Shown here: piece after piece, positions 1 through 11,000 of the stretch
Layout of the letters: the number at the start of each line of letters is the position of its first letter
Position numbering within the stretch: the first letter of the stretch is position 1
Assembly (NCBI GenBank): GCA_913057965.1
Contig: CAJXPE010000003.1
Coordinates: 1-34,002 of the forward strand
Length of the DNA: 34,002 nucleotides
Source: an uncultured Marixanthomonas sp.
Lineage (GTDB): Bacteria > Bacteroidota > Bacteroidia > Flavobacteriales > Flavobacteriaceae
Reading direction: 5' to 3'
The notes under the pieces: generated by a model
What the model saw: the letters and a program-made list of their open reading frames with translations, nothing else
Told to the model about the DNA's origin: nothing
The model's database searches: none
Made by a program: the position numbers and the translations under genes

Positions 1-46
1 AGATGTAGAGAGGTCTCGTGGGCTCGGAGATGTGTATAAGAGACAG
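1..46 (+). other. Nextera adapter at left contig end (artefact)
   Basis: Bases 13-46 are the 34-base Nextera transposase read-2 adapter, ending in the mosaic end TGTATAAGAGACAG. Bases 5-12 (GTAGAGAG) sit where the i7 index belongs and match the N707 index as I remember it (read as CTCTCTAC). Bases 1-4 (AGAT) are the end of the P7 oligonucleotide. This is library sequence left in the assembly, not genomic DNA, and should be trimmed. Confidence 0.98.
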
Positions 47-1089
47 CCTATAAAGACACCTGCAATAATAAATTGAACGACTATGAAAACTTTTCTCGGT
101 GCAGAAGGTTTTAATGGCACGGTAACAGGCTTTAAAACAGTAAACACCGGGGTATCTTTTTTAACCGTTAGCTTCGCACTTTCAAGTTCGCCAGCTAATT
201 GAGAATATATCTCTGAAGATAAACTATATTCAGTTTGTAACTGCTCTAATCTATTTTGAGCCACGTTGCTAATAACATTTATATTTCTATCTTTATATCG
301 TGCTAATGCTGCTCTTTTTTCAAAGTAATCCTTTTCAACCTCACCAAAACGTTTATTGATATATTTCAATTCCTGCTGGGATTTTTTGACATTATATTCT
401 ATGATGAATTTCTGGAGGAGCGCCTGAACATTATTGACTAATTTTGCAGAGGCCTTTGCTTCAGGTAAAGTTCCCTTTATCTCAATATAGCCGTCAGTAT
501 CGTTTATTTCTACTGAAAATTTTGAGTACAAATATTCCAACTGTTCCTCTTCGGTTTTATTTAAATAATAAAGTGATGAATCCCTTTGTTGTGTGACTTC
601 TTGAACTTCTGATGAAGAAAATGCCTTAATGATTTTGCCCGGTAGACCAATAGTATATCCTTTTACAGTACTAAGGAAGCTAGTTTTTTTAATGTTTTCA
701 AGATAATACGCTATCGAAACAAGACTGTCCTGTCCTTTAACTGGAATTTTCGAAGCCAACAATTCCTTTTTAAAGGGGGTACTCTCAATAATTAATGGAT
801 ATTGGGTTGGTAATACTACATTACCTCCAGATTCACCCCCAACATTAACACCAACCAAAGAAGCCAACCCACTTAATTTTTTACCCAAACCTTTGTCAGA
901 AGATATCTGAGGGATAAAAGAAGAAGATGAAGTATATTCCTTAGAAGATAATAAAGCAATTGCAATTCCTAAAACAAGGAAAACCAATGTAAATTTTACA
1001 ATCAATTTTCTAGACCGGTTTAAAATTTTTAAAATTTCAAAGGTATCCATTTCAAATACTGATTTTTCAGATTTTTTTTCGTTTTCCAT
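47..1089 (-). CDS. Wzz-like polysaccharide chain-length determinant, 3'-truncated by contig end
   Basis: About 347 codons are present from the ATG at 1089 before the adapter interrupts the frame. A cytoplasmic N-terminus leads into a first membrane helix (about residues 29-48). A long periplasmic part follows, with a coiled-coil-like charged stretch (about 225-305). A proline-rich motif (VLKPVTVPLKPSAPRK, about 318-333) then precedes the start of a second helix. This order is the signature of the Wzz / PCP family, which sets the length of exported polysaccharides in the inner membrane. The end of the second helix and any C-terminal extension, such as a tyrosine-kinase domain, lie beyond the contig. 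The start codon lies one base after the stop of the upstream SLBB export gene, so the two are almost certainly co-transcribed and translationally coupled. The family call is firm; the polymer made is unknown. Confidence 0.88.
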
Positions 1090-1090
1090 A

Positions 1091-3604
1091 TTACCGAACC
1101 AATCTATCTATTAAAAGCCCTAAAGTTGTAAGCCCTGTACTAATACCAACCACTTCTTGAGCGGATAACTTATTTCTGTTTTCTGGTTTAGCGGGTACTA
1201 ATATAACAGCTCCTGGCTCTAGTTTTGGAAAACTTCTAAAAAACAAAAAATGTTTTGTGGATGCAATATCCCCATTGGCATATACCACATAGGTTTTTCC
1301 TTTTTTGGCATCGGTTGCAAACCCACCAGATTTACTAATATAATCCTTTAAAGTCATGCCTTTCTCGAACCGAACCAATGAAGGCACTAATACTTCTCCT
1401 TCAACCTTTACGGTTTCTTTTGTTGATGGTATTAACAGTTTATCACCATCTTTTAAAACCAAGTTTTGTTTAGAGTCTTTATTCTCTATTATTTTCTGGA
1501 GATTAATACCAACCCTAAATTCTTTTCTATTTTTAAGTGTTTCCACTTCAATTTTAGTAGAATCTTCTCTTCCTGTCACTTCTTCTTTTTCTACTAAACC
1601 TTCAAAGATATCTTTTTGAGCTTCTTCTTTAAAAAACGGGTTTTTACGTACCAAAGTGGCTCCTTCAATAAATGCATATTGTGTTGGGCCTCCAGCCTGT
1701 TCCAAAAGATCTGATATTTTCTCATCCTTCCGTTCAATAGTATAGTTTCCAGGATAATTTGCCTCGCCAGCAACTGAAACCTTTATTTGCTCAGAAAAAC
1801 CTCTTAATGTACGAACTGAAACTCGATCATTAGGTTGTAAAATAAGAGAAGAGCCATCTTCTAAAGTTAATTTACCACTTGCTGAAACTTTAAAATTTTT
1901 ACTTAAGGTTTCATATGAATCATCATCTATCCGCCTATAAATATCTATTTTACTTGCGTTTGCACCGTCTGTAAATCCTCCTCCAATTAACACTAAATCC
2001 TCTACAGTCATATTCTGAACATAAGGAATCGTTATTGGGTTATTAACAGCACCATCAATAGATAAAGTATAGCTTTCTGTTAAATCATATTTATTAAAAA
2101 TTTTAACTCTATCATCCGGTTGCAGTTCCATGTTTGTTGCACCAGAAAGCACTTCTGAAACTGAAAAAGGGGTTACTGTTTCCGTTACTCCATCATTGGT
2201 ACTAAACAATAAACCTCTCTCTAAAAAAGCCGTATCGTTTATTCCTGCTGCTTTGTTTATTAAATCCTCAACTGTTAATCTTTCGGTAAACTCATAGTCT
2301 CCAGGTCTATAAACGGCACCTTCAATAGTAATCCTGTTTTCAAATTTATCTATTATTTCATTTACAGTAAGCACATCACCATCTTGTAAAGGGGTCTCTC
2401 CTTCTTTGCTAACTAAAATTTCTTTTACCACTTTACGATCCCCTTCAATTCGTTCTAAGACTACCCGTTCCTTGTATGCATTAGAGGTAAAACCACCTGT
2501 AAATTTTAAAAGATCATTTAAGGTTTCACCTGGTTTTAATTCGTAAAGCCCCGGGCGTTTCACATTTCCTTCGACAGTGACTCTAGACACGTACGGAGAT
2601 ACAATAATAACGTCTTGATCTTGTAACGTCTTATTACCAACTTGAGAGCCATTGATTAAATAGTCGTATATATCAAAATAAGTAACCTCATCGCCATTAC
2701 GGACTAACTTAATTTCCCTAAACGTACCTTCCTCTGTTGGTCCACCAGAAGCATATAAAGCATTTAACACCGTAGATAACGCACTTAAAGAATACGTACC
2801 TGGCACTTTTACTTCACCAATAATGTTAACCTGAACAGTTCTAACATTTATTAATGAGATATTTAAAAAAACTTTATAGGGGCTATTTTGAGAAGCATTA
2901 ATACCAGAATATATTCTTTTTAGTTTTCCTTTTATTTTACCAGTAGCGTCATCCATTGTAAGACCACTTACATAAACCGGGCCTATATTAGGAATTCTTA
3001 CAGCACCTTCCCTATTTACTTCTACACTATAATTATTTTCCGCAGCACCCCATAAGCTAATAGAAATTTCATCGCCAGGACCTAATTCATAATTAGCTGG
3101 GGTTGCCAAATTTAAATTAGGTGCAAAAGATATATTCTTATTGTTAAAAAAATCATACCCAAATATAGGGCTAGAAGTATCTTTAAGGTAATATGTATTA
3201 AAATCGTCTGTTACTATACTATCAGCAGGTTTCCTTCTCTCAAGCCCAAATGAGTCTGTGTTCTCATTGTCTATACCTAAAGGATTTTTATTTTGATCTT
3301 GTTTGTTGCCTGTTCCTTTAGAAGATCTAACCTCATTAAGCCTTTGTTCAAATTTAGCTATCTTAATAGAGGAAACCCCTTGCGCTTTCGCAATGGTTTT
3401 TAGTTGTTCAAGTGTATACCCCTTCGCTTTAGCTCGTTCCCAATAAGAAAGTATTTCCTCATCAGTAAGATCCTCTACTTCAGTAGATAACAATGATGCA
3501 GACGGAACGTCTTGTGCAATAGTACTCGTTGCTACACAAAACATTAGTAATATAAATAATAGGGATTGCTTAAAATTAAAATTCATTTTTTTGTTGAATT
3601 GCAT
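1091..3604 (-). CDS. SLBB-domain polysaccharide export protein (Wza-like)
   Basis: This 837-residue exported protein starts with a signal peptide (hydrophobic core about residues 13-29, likely cleavage after TSTIA-Q). A Poly_export domain follows (about 167-255, with YELGPGDEISISLWG). I count six SLBB-like repeats, each recognisable by a G-x-V-x-x-P-G-x-Y pattern near residues 263, 345, 433, 531, 616 and 741; the fourth and sixth are weaker. A hydrophobic segment near the C-terminus (about 812-834) may be the membrane-spanning part, as in Wza, whose helix barrel crosses the outer membrane. It is longer than Wza (about 380 residues) because of the extra SLBB repeats, which is common in Bacteroidota. 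It probably forms the export channel working with the Wzz-like protein encoded next. ATGs exist at 3604 and 3586; both keep the signal peptide, and I kept the longer. Confidence 0.92.
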   Translation of the reverse strand: MQFNKKMNFNFKQSLLFILLMFCVATSTIAQDVPSASLLSTEVEDLTDEEILSYWERAKAKGYTLEQLKTIAKAQGVSSIKIAKFEQRLNEVRSSKGTGNKQDQNKNPLGIDNENTDSFGLERRKPADSIVTDDFNTYYLKDTSSPIFGYDFFNNKNISFAPNLNLATPANYELGPGDEISISLWGAAENNYSVEVNREGAVRIPNIGPVYVSGLTMDDATGKIKGKLKRIYSGINASQNSPYKVFLNISLINVRTVQVNIIGEVKVPGTYSLSALSTVLNALYASGGPTEEGTFREIKLVRNGDEVTYFDIYDYLINGSQVGNKTLQDQDVIIVSPYVSRVTVEGNVKRPGLYELKPGETLNDLLKFTGGFTSNAYKERVVLERIEGDRKVVKEILVSKEGETPLQDGDVLTVNEIIDKFENRITIEGAVYRPGDYEFTERLTVEDLINKAAGINDTAFLERGLLFSTNDGVTETVTPFSVSEVLSGATNMELQPDDRVKIFNKYDLTESYTLSIDGAVNNPITIPYVQNMTVEDLVLIGGGFTDGANASKIDIYRRIDDDSYETLSKNFKVSASGKLTLEDGSSLILQPNDRVSVRTLRGFSEQIKVSVAGEANYPGNYTIERKDEKISDLLEQAGGPTQYAFIEGATLVRKNPFFKEEAQKDIFEGLVEKEEVTGREDSTKIEVETLKNRKEFRVGINLQKIIENKDSKQNLVLKDGDKLLIPSTKETVKVEGEVLVPSLVRFEKGMTLKDYISKSGGFATDAKKGKTYVVYANGDIASTKHFLFFRSFPKLEPGAVILVPAKPENRNKLSAQEVVGISTGLTTLGLLIDRLVR

Positions 3605-3642
3605 ATTATAACAGCCCTAAAAAACAGGCATTGTTTAACGCG

Positions 3643-3650
3643 CAAATATA
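3643..3650 (-). promoter_or_regulatory. Probable -7 promoter box of the polysaccharide export operon
   Basis: Read on the minus strand this is TATATTTG, an exact match to the Bacteroidota -7 consensus TAnnTTTG. It lies 38 bases before the ATG of the SLBB export gene. No TTG stands at the usual distance for a -33 element, so the call rests on the box and its position. Confidence 0.5.
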
Positions 3651-3760
3651 ACAAATCTTTGAAGAGATTATTATAATTCTTGCTATAAATAATATAGGTC
3701 ATTATGATGTATTAAAGCTTGGTTTTCAACGTTAAAAAAACTCTAAACCAACGATAATAA

Positions 3761-3791
3761 TTGGCTTATAGGCATTCATTGCTTAAATTTG
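3761..3791 (+). promoter_or_regulatory. Bacteroidota-type promoter of dps
   Basis: TTG at 3761-3763 and TAAATTTG at 3784-3791 match the -33 and -7 elements of Bacteroidota sigma-A promoters, with 20 bases between them, inside the usual range. The dps ATG follows 19 bases after the box. This is the best complete promoter in the window. Confidence 0.7.
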
Positions 3792-3810
3792 TTATAAACA
3801 AAATTAAACT

Positions 3811-4302
3811 ATGAGCTATTTAAACTTAGATAAAGAAAAAACAACTACAACTGCTAAAGAACTAAATGTCCTCTTAGCAGATTATCATCTCTATTATCAA
3901 AAACTTCGTAACTTCCATTGGAATATTGTAGGAAGAAACTTCTTCGATCTTCATGAAAAATTTGAAGAAATGTATGACGATGCTAAGCTAAAAGTAGATG
4001 AAATTGCTGAACGAATTTTAACCCTGCGTTTTCAACCAGTAAGCAATTATACCGATTACTTAAAAATGTCAAATTTAAAAGAATCTCCTTCTCGAACTGA
4101 AGATTCAAAAATGGTGAAAATTCTTTTAGATGACCACGGAAAAATTTTAAAGCAAATGCGTGCCGTAATTGAAAAAGCTGAAAAAGCTGGCGATGAAGGA
4201 ACTATCGATATGGTTGGTGCGTATATTGGTGATGTTGAGAAAATTAGCTGGATGCTAGATGCTTGGTCAATGAAATCTAGCGACAACCATCCTGAAGCAT
4301 AA
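3811..4302 (+). CDS. dps: Dps-family ferritin-like DNA protection protein
   Basis: This 163-residue protein is the usual Dps length. Dps forms a hollow dodecamer that oxidises ferrous iron with hydrogen peroxide and stores the product, protecting DNA during oxidative stress and starvation. The ferroxidase residues are all visible with correct spacing: H36 in NFHWN, H48, E52, D63 and E67 (compare H51, H63, D67, D78 and E82 of E. coli Dps). The DEIAERI helix motif is intact. A lysine-containing N-terminal tail could contact DNA, but this is inference. The gene stands alone between its own promoter and a strong terminator, so it is probably monocistronic. Control by an OxyR-type regulator is common for dps, but no operator is recognisable here. 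Confidence 0.95.
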   Translation: MSYLNLDKEKTTTTAKELNVLLADYHLYYQKLRNFHWNIVGRNFFDLHEKFEEMYDDAKLKVDEIAERILTLRFQPVSNYTDYLKMSNLKESPSRTEDSKMVKILLDDHGKILKQMRAVIEKAEKAGDEGTIDMVGAYIGDVEKISWMLDAWSMKSSDNHPEA

Positions 4303-4323
4303 ATTATAATGACAATTTTTATT

Positions 4324-4354
4324 AAGCCCGCTTATGCGGGTTTTTTGTTTTTTT
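4324..4354 (+). terminator. Rho-independent terminator of dps
   Basis: A CCCGC-TTAT-GCGGG hairpin (4327-4340), extended by AAG/TTT pairs, is followed by a thymine-rich tract to 4354. It ends dps. Read from the other side, it lies just after the stop of the leftward gene at 4358, but no good uridine tract follows in that direction. Confidence 0.85.
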
Positions 4355-4357
4355 AGC

Positions 4358-7300
4358 CTAATAGCTTATTTTAACTCCAAAAGATAAGCGAGTGTCTTCT
4401 TCTCCTTTAAACGCTGTAAAACTACCTACTATGGCATTCGTCCACAGAATATCTAACCCACCTCCGTAGGCATCGTACCATTTTTCTGAAGTATCTTTTT
4501 TCAACCAAACACGACCTATATTATATCCTCCTCGTATTCTTATCGTTAAAGGAAACAAAGCTGTTTTTATGGGCTGAAAAGTATATAACAAATCTCCTTT
4601 TCCTAAAAAGCTATTAAAACCTTTAAATCTACCTTCACGGTAGCCCCTCAATCCTGTTTGGGCACCTAAAGTAGCCGTTTGATAAAATTCAGGCCTATCT
4701 CCCACTTGCAAATGGGTAGAAGCTCCAGTTTCCAAAACAAGCCTGTTATTACTTAACAGTGAATTATAAAACAAAACGGAAGACTTTAAAAAGCCAGTAA
4801 TATTGTTGGATTTTAAATTATCAATACCTCCTACTGTGGTTGAAAAAAACATCCCCTTGGTAGGGAAATAATTTGCATCATAATTTTTATAGGTATAAGT
4901 GAGTTCTGGTATAGCAAAGTATGACCGTAAGGTATATTCTTCCGGTGTTTCGTCAAACAAAAAGTTACTTTCGTTTTCGATTAATTTTAATGTATTGACA
5001 TTCAGTTTTAATTGAAAAAAACTACCGTAATCTGTTTCTTTTTCAAGGGCTAATCCGCCGTGAATTCGTTCCATTTGAATGCGGTTGTAGCTTAATCCTA
5101 ACTCATCTTCAGAGTTGATCGTTTCATTTCCGAAGCCAAAAAAGTTTTCAGTATAATCTAACGATGTATACCTACCATCTACCACAAAATTAAAGTCATT
5201 AACTACTGCTGCAAATCCTTTTAAAAAATCGACATCAAAACCAGTGGTTTGAAAATTATAATCAAGCGAAATATTCGTTCTTTTACTGTACGGGTTTTTT
5301 ATAAAATTGAACGAATCACTGGTATAAGAAGCTTTTAAAGAAACTCCCGTATCATTATTATATAGTGTTTCTAGACTAACGGTACTGGCCGAAGACTTTT
5401 TCTTTTTATAATCATAGCTATTCGCTTCATAAATATTAGTGGTTTTAAACCTGGCTCCTCCTTTGTTTTTTATTGCTACTTTATCATCCTTATTATCATA
5501 CACTACAATTTTTTTTCCTTCGGAAATATTATAAACATCATCCTCTTGTCCTCCCACTAATCGTATTAAAATAGCATCATCTGCAGTTCCGTTCACTTCA
5601 AAAATATCGTCGTCATCTAATCCATATAACCAAACCTCTTCTGTTTCTTCTGAGTTAAAAACTCTATCAAATAATACATCGCCTTTTTCTCCATCTTTAA
5701 TTCTGTAGGCGGTTATTCGTGTTTTTCCATTGGGCTCACGATTTATAACAAAATGGTCGTCTTTATCGGTCCCTGTTAGCATTTGAAACTTTATAAACTC
5801 GTTGTAATAGCGTTCTACAATATTTACAAGGTTTTCTTTCCTTTTTAGAAATGATTTTTTTATTTCATTACTGGTAGTGTCTTGTACTTCGACTGGAAGA
5901 TCTTTAAAAGCTTTATTTAAGATTTCTTCGTCAATTGCTTGTTGCATTTTTTTTGCCTCTTCCACCCAAACAGATTTACCACTACGCTTTACAAGGGCAC
6001 GGTCTAACTTTGATCCTGCTGCATTAAACCAACTAACATCCTTTATATCTTCGTCATAAATACCAAACTGATTAACCGAACCAGATAATTTTCTAAGTAA
6101 GTTTAAAAAGCTACCGTCAAAATTGGCAAAAACTTGATCCCGATCCCGTGGAATAGGTATAAATTGCAGTTTACCATCCGTACCCTCAAACTCTGCCCAT
6201 CGCCATTGATCGCTATGTCTGTCCCAATCGCCTATCAACATATCAAAAATACGTGCTCGAATATAAGTTGCTTCGTCTAACGTATGGTCCTCGTCTTCCC
6301 TAAGTTTTTCCAATAAATCGTCTGTACTTTCCACATTATCGGGATACCCAAAACTCTTACGGTTTTCATATTCTTTTGCAGGGCGTTCTACGATCATATA
6401 TAGCTGATCACCATAGTCTTTATTATATTTTCCTAAACGCTGCTGTTTGGGCACATAATAGAGTTCCGGCGTGGTGTAATATACACCTGCCGCTTTGGCT
6501 AATTTCGGAATGGCAAAAGCGCCATATGGATGCGCCGCCGTATAAAAATCTAGGATTAAGTCTTCAGGTACGGTGTTGCTGAAGTATTTCTCAGCATCAA
6601 TTCCGTTAAAAGTTGTTGTTTCTAATAACTGAACGGCGCTCTTTTTAAGGGCACGCATATTATATTCTTTACCGTCTTTTGTCACTATCCGTAAGGAACG
6701 CGTTTGATGTCCGCCGCCCGGCCTCACAACTTCTAACCCTCCATACAAAGTATCCAATAAAGCAGTGGGCGCTGTAACTTTCGTTCCATATACATCACGA
6801 TAATGTTGCCCCCAAAAAGATTTGAAATAATCAGATTTTTCTACTTTTTCAATATCATAAACTGAAGCAGTGTAGCTTTGCGGATATTCTTTTGGAAACG
6901 GTTCGGTTTCTGGTTCTTCAACAGCTTGAAATATTTTTCTTCTGAACAATAAATTTGAAGAGTCTCTTTTTTCTTCTGAAGCATAAAAAGAAACCCAAAC
7001 ACTCCCCTTATCTGTTATTTCAATAGAAGCGAAGCCTTGCTTTCCGTATGAAAAAATACCATTATCACTTAATGAAACTGGTTTCGTTGACGATGCAGCA
7101 CCACTAACCAACTGTTTAAAGTTTCCTTGTTCAATATACTGAAGGTTTTCCTCGTGCCCTGAAACCATTAAAATGCGATGTTCAGGTTTATTCAGCAAGA
7201 TTTCAAGTTCGTTCATTAATTGTTTATACCGATAATTAAAACGATTTTGCTTTGATACGCCGCCTTGTGAACGAATTTCGGTAATGAGTGTTCCTACACC

Positions 7301-8032
7301 CGGTAATGGAATATTGCCCTGCAACGGAAAAATATGATCCCGAAATGAAAATCGTCCTCCCTGAAAACCATTCGTGAACATCGGGTGATGCATCGCAAAA
7401 ATGATTATTTTATTAGCGCTTTTCTTTATTTCGCCTGCAATTTCAAGAAGTAACTTTTCACGGGTTTTAATTTGGCATTTATCATTCATATCGGGATTCT
7501 TGTCCCAATCTTCAATATACCATTGACTATCTACAGCTATTAATTGAATATTTTCTGAAAGCTCGATACTTTCTAGAGGGCAGCCATTGTTTGGGGTTAA
7601 AATATCGCCATCTTCAAAATATTCTTTTAAATAATCTTCAATTGTTTCTAACCCTTTGGTTTTGTTAAATCCCCAATCGTAGTTTCCGGGTAAAAAATAA
7701 GGGATGGCGCCTGTAGTTTTAGCGACTTGAATTTGAGGGTCGAGCTGTTTTTTTAGCTTTTCTTCTTCGCCATCCTCTGCATCGATATTGTCTCCCATAA
7801 AAAGAATACTTTTTTCTTTGGAAGAACTATTCGTAATTATTTCAGTTAAAACGGATAAAGTTGTTTTACTTTTTTCAGCGGCATTTCCGGTTATATAGAT
7901 GGTGTTTACAACTTCTTCTTTATCAAAAGTATCGTCAATTGTTCTATCCAGTGTTGTCTGTAGTTCTGATGTAGCACAGGAAACTAGAAACAAAAAGAAT
8001 AGTAATAAAAAATAAAAATTTTTAATTTTCAT
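4358..8032 (-). CDS. Lipoprotein with degenerate phosphoesterase, kinase-like domain and Omp85-type barrel (paralogue 1)
   Basis: From the ATG at 8032 this gives 1,224 residues. A lipoprotein signal ends in LVSC (Cys19). The calcineurin-like phosphoesterase domain (about 44-340) has lost metal ligands: GDAG is GNAA (49-52), GNHE is GNYD (116-119) and GHEH is GHEE (292-295), while GDN and AMHHP remain. It is probably inactive as a phosphatase. The middle domain keeps kinase-like motifs: GGGHQT (439-444), MRALKKSA (459-466), GDWDRH (601-606) and PRDRD (628-632). Acidic RTX-like motifs lie at 754-761, 804-813 and 827-836. The C-terminus is a beta-barrel with the Omp85 loop motif GLRGYR (1127-1132) and a terminal aromatic residue (KISY). 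A longer start at 8062 would overlap the upstream gene and spoil the signal peptide, so I reject it. It is the last gene of a three-paralogue operon, 19 nt after paralogue 2. Domain calls for the ends are firm; the kinase-like call is inference. Confidence 0.85.
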   Translation of the reverse strand: MKIKNFYFLLLFFLFLVSCATSELQTTLDRTIDDTFDKEEVVNTIYITGNAAEKSKTTLSVLTEIITNSSSKEKSILFMGDNIDAEDGEEEKLKKQLDPQIQVAKTTGAIPYFLPGNYDWGFNKTKGLETIEDYLKEYFEDGDILTPNNGCPLESIELSENIQLIAVDSQWYIEDWDKNPDMNDKCQIKTREKLLLEIAGEIKKSANKIIIFAMHHPMFTNGFQGGRFSFRDHIFPLQGNIPLPGVGTLITEIRSQGGVSKQNRFNYRYKQLMNELEILLNKPEHRILMVSGHEENLQYIEQGNFKQLVSGAASSTKPVSLSDNGIFSYGKQGFASIEITDKGSVWVSFYASEEKRDSSNLLFRRKIFQAVEEPETEPFPKEYPQSYTASVYDIEKVEKSDYFKSFWGQHYRDVYGTKVTAPTALLDTLYGGLEVVRPGGGHQTRSLRIVTKDGKEYNMRALKKSAVQLLETTTFNGIDAEKYFSNTVPEDLILDFYTAAHPYGAFAIPKLAKAAGVYYTTPELYYVPKQQRLGKYNKDYGDQLYMIVERPAKEYENRKSFGYPDNVESTDDLLEKLREDEDHTLDEATYIRARIFDMLIGDWDRHSDQWRWAEFEGTDGKLQFIPIPRDRDQVFANFDGSFLNLLRKLSGSVNQFGIYDEDIKDVSWFNAAGSKLDRALVKRSGKSVWVEEAKKMQQAIDEEILNKAFKDLPVEVQDTTSNEIKKSFLKRKENLVNIVERYYNEFIKFQMLTGTDKDDHFVINREPNGKTRITAYRIKDGEKGDVLFDRVFNSEETEEVWLYGLDDDDIFEVNGTADDAILIRLVGGQEDDVYNISEGKKIVVYDNKDDKVAIKNKGGARFKTTNIYEANSYDYKKKKSSASTVSLETLYNNDTGVSLKASYTSDSFNFIKNPYSKRTNISLDYNFQTTGFDVDFLKGFAAVVNDFNFVVDGRYTSLDYTENFFGFGNETINSEDELGLSYNRIQMERIHGGLALEKETDYGSFFQLKLNVNTLKLIENESNFLFDETPEEYTLRSYFAIPELTYTYKNYDANYFPTKGMFFSTTVGGIDNLKSNNITGFLKSSVLFYNSLLSNNRLVLETGASTHLQVGDRPEFYQTATLGAQTGLRGYREGRFKGFNSFLGKGDLLYTFQPIKTALFPLTIRIRGGYNIGRVWLKKDTSEKWYDAYGGGLDILWTNAIVGSFTAFKGEEDTRLSFGVKISY

Positions 8033-8051
8033 GTAGATTTTCTGAGGGTTC

Positions 8052-11000
8052 TTAAAAGTCAAATCCTAAGCCGAAGACTATACGAGATCCTTCAACGGAA
8101 TGAAATAAACTAGCTGAACCGGTTAAACCACCACTACCATTTATCCATAAACCACCGCCATACGAGTTGTGCCATTTTTCTGAATCCAATTCAGGTGTCC
8201 ATACACGACCTAAATCAGCTCCTCCGTAAAGACCTATTTGTAGTGGGATTAGACCAACTTTGATTTCGTCAAAGCTATATCGAACATCGGCACTTCCTAC
8301 TAAAGAAGATTTTCCTGTAAAACGTTCTTCCCTAAATCCACGTAGACCACTATTTGCACCTAAATTAATACCTTGAAAAAATTCGAACTGACTTCCGAAG
8401 TTAAACTTTGCTCGTACATTGGTTTTTAATACCCACTTTTTATTGGTCGTTAAACTATTATAAAAGCCAAGGCGGGTTTTTAAATACCCAAATACCCTTT
8501 TAAAATTATCAAAATTACCTGTTACCCCAGTGTTTAAATCAAACATCATCCCAATAGTTGGATTTCTGGGGTTATCAAAACTTCGATAATTATAAATACC
8601 TTCTAGGGTACCATACGGATCGAAGTTTTCAGTTTTATCTATCCTACTAATATTTGTTAACCCAGGTATATCATTGTTTACGCGTATTGCTTCAAACCTA
8701 CCTTGGAGTTTAAAAAAGCTACCAAAGTTTGAATTACGAAGCAAACCTGCTTTTACCATAAGGGTTTGCACTTGTACTCTGTTGTTTTCAAAACCTAAAT
8801 CATCTTCTGGGTTAAAGGTTTCATTCCCATACCCAAAGTAGTTTACCACATAACTAGGACTTGTAAAACGTGCTCCAAAACTAAGGTTGAGATCATCTTG
8901 AATGTTCGCTATCTCCCCTTCATAATTTATGTCAAAACTTCCGCTATCAAAATAATAACCAATATTTAAACTGTGGCGGCGTGAAAAAGGGTTTTGCTGA
9001 AAGCTATTTACTTGGTAAACATACTGCAGTCCGGCTCTGTAACCGTCGTCAGGATTGTAACCAAATGCAGCGGCATACGCCTGGGTGTTTTGAATGTTTT
9101 TTCGGTAATCGTACGTATTTAAGGTATATACATCGGTAAATCGTAAGTTCCCACCGTTTTTAACCTCAACGGTATTTTCTTTACTTTCATGATCATATAC
9201 CTTCACTCTTTTCCCTTCAATTAACCGGTATACGTCATTTCCGTGACCTCCAATTAACCGAACAAAAATTGGGTTATTACCCGTTCCAGTAACTTCAAAA
9301 GTATCTTCTTCATCTAATCCATAAATCCAAATTTGATTGGTTTCTGAAGCTAAAAAAGTTCGATCGGCCACTAACATTCCCCTATCTTCTGAAGGGAAAT
9401 TATAGGTTCTTACATTTGTTTTTCCATCAGGCAACCTAGTAATCTGAAAGAAATCTCTTTTATTGGTCCCTTCAATGGTTTGTAGTTTTGCTAAATAGGA
9501 ATAATATCTATCCGCAATGTCTTCAAGGTTGTCTCTTCGGCCTTTTAAAACAGTTACTATATCTTGTAAAGACTGATTGTTTACACTTTCGGGAATAGTT
9601 GAAAAAGCTGCATCAATAATAGAGTCTGAAATCGATTCTTGTAAGTTTTTTGCTGCATTAAGCCAGTCTTCTCTTCCAGATTTTTTTAAAAGAGCACGAT
9701 CTAAAATAATTCCTTCTTTATTAAACCATCGTATGTCTCTCAGGTTTTCACTATAGACTTGTTTTTCATAGGTTCTACCAAATATGGACCTAGCAATATC
9801 CAGAACATTTCCTTCAAAACTAGAAAAAGCATCGTCCCTATTTCTCGGTATTGGGACAAATACATTTACACTATCTTGTCGCAAGTATTCTGCCCATCTC
9901 CAATGGCCTGGTTCTCTATCCCAATCTCCCACGAGCATATCAAATAGGCGGGAACGTATAAAATTTTCCTCGTCTATGGATACCTCACGGCCTCTTCGTA
10001 ATTTTATAAGGATATCATCTGCTGTTTCAATATCATCTGGATATGCAAAAAGCGGCTCTCCTTTTGCACTTTCAGCAGGTTCTATGGTAAGCAAATAAAG
10101 AGCGTCTCCAAACTTTTCATTATAAACCCCTAGTTGCTCTTGTTTGGGTATATAAAAAAGTTCTGTTTGGTTATGGAAAATCCTTGCTGCCTTTGCCAAT
10201 TTAGGTAACGCAAGCGGCGCATAGGGATGTGTTGCTGTATAGAAATCTACTCCAAATGTATTTTTGGGTGTAACTTTAGAGTCTTCTTTATCTATTTCTT
10301 GTGTTTCTGTATCTTCTTCAAAAACTATTTTTTGAGAAAATTCCAAAGCATTTTTTTTCATGGCACGCATGCGGTACCTATTTCCTTTTTTGTCTTCTAA
10401 AATTAAAGCATCATATTCTTCATTTCCAGTTTCGCGTATCACGTGCAACCCACCATATAGTGTATCTAATGAAGTTATTTTTGCATTCACTTTATTAGTA
10501 TAAGCTTCTTCGTATTTAGCGCCCCAAATAGTTTTAAAGAATAGTGCTTCACTAACGCTATCTTGCTCGTAAATAGCAACTTCTTTAGTAGGTGAGTAAT
10601 TATTTGGCAATACCGAAGCGGGATAGGTTTTATTAGAAGGAAACACTTCTTTCTGAAATAAGAGTTTTGGTTGATTGTCTTCCGTTCTACCATAATATTT
10701 TACAAAAGAAGAACCATCTTCAAAAACATCGAAAACAGCAAAACCTTGGCCACCATAACTAAAAACTCCATTCTGACCTAAAGCAGCGTATGATGATTTA
10801 CCGCCAGAACCTGAAAGTATTTGCACCAAGCCATCTTTTTCTACATATTGAAGTGTGTGTTCGTGACCAGATGTAAAAACCACCCTACCGTGTTCTTTAG
10901 CCAAAGAACCCAAACGTTTCATCAATTTGTTGTAAAGCTCGTTATATCTATCTTGAACCGAAACCCCACCTTGAGAACGTATTTGTACTACTAATGAAGA

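Noticed and set aside
8033-8062. Longer N-terminus of paralogue 1 starting at 8062
   Set aside because: It overlaps the upstream gene and places ten extra residues before a perfect lipoprotein signal; the ATG at 8032 is better.
9759-10498. Several short open frames on the plus strand inside paralogue 2
   Set aside because: They are antisense shadows of a long, well-supported gene, with no start signals or recognisable domains.
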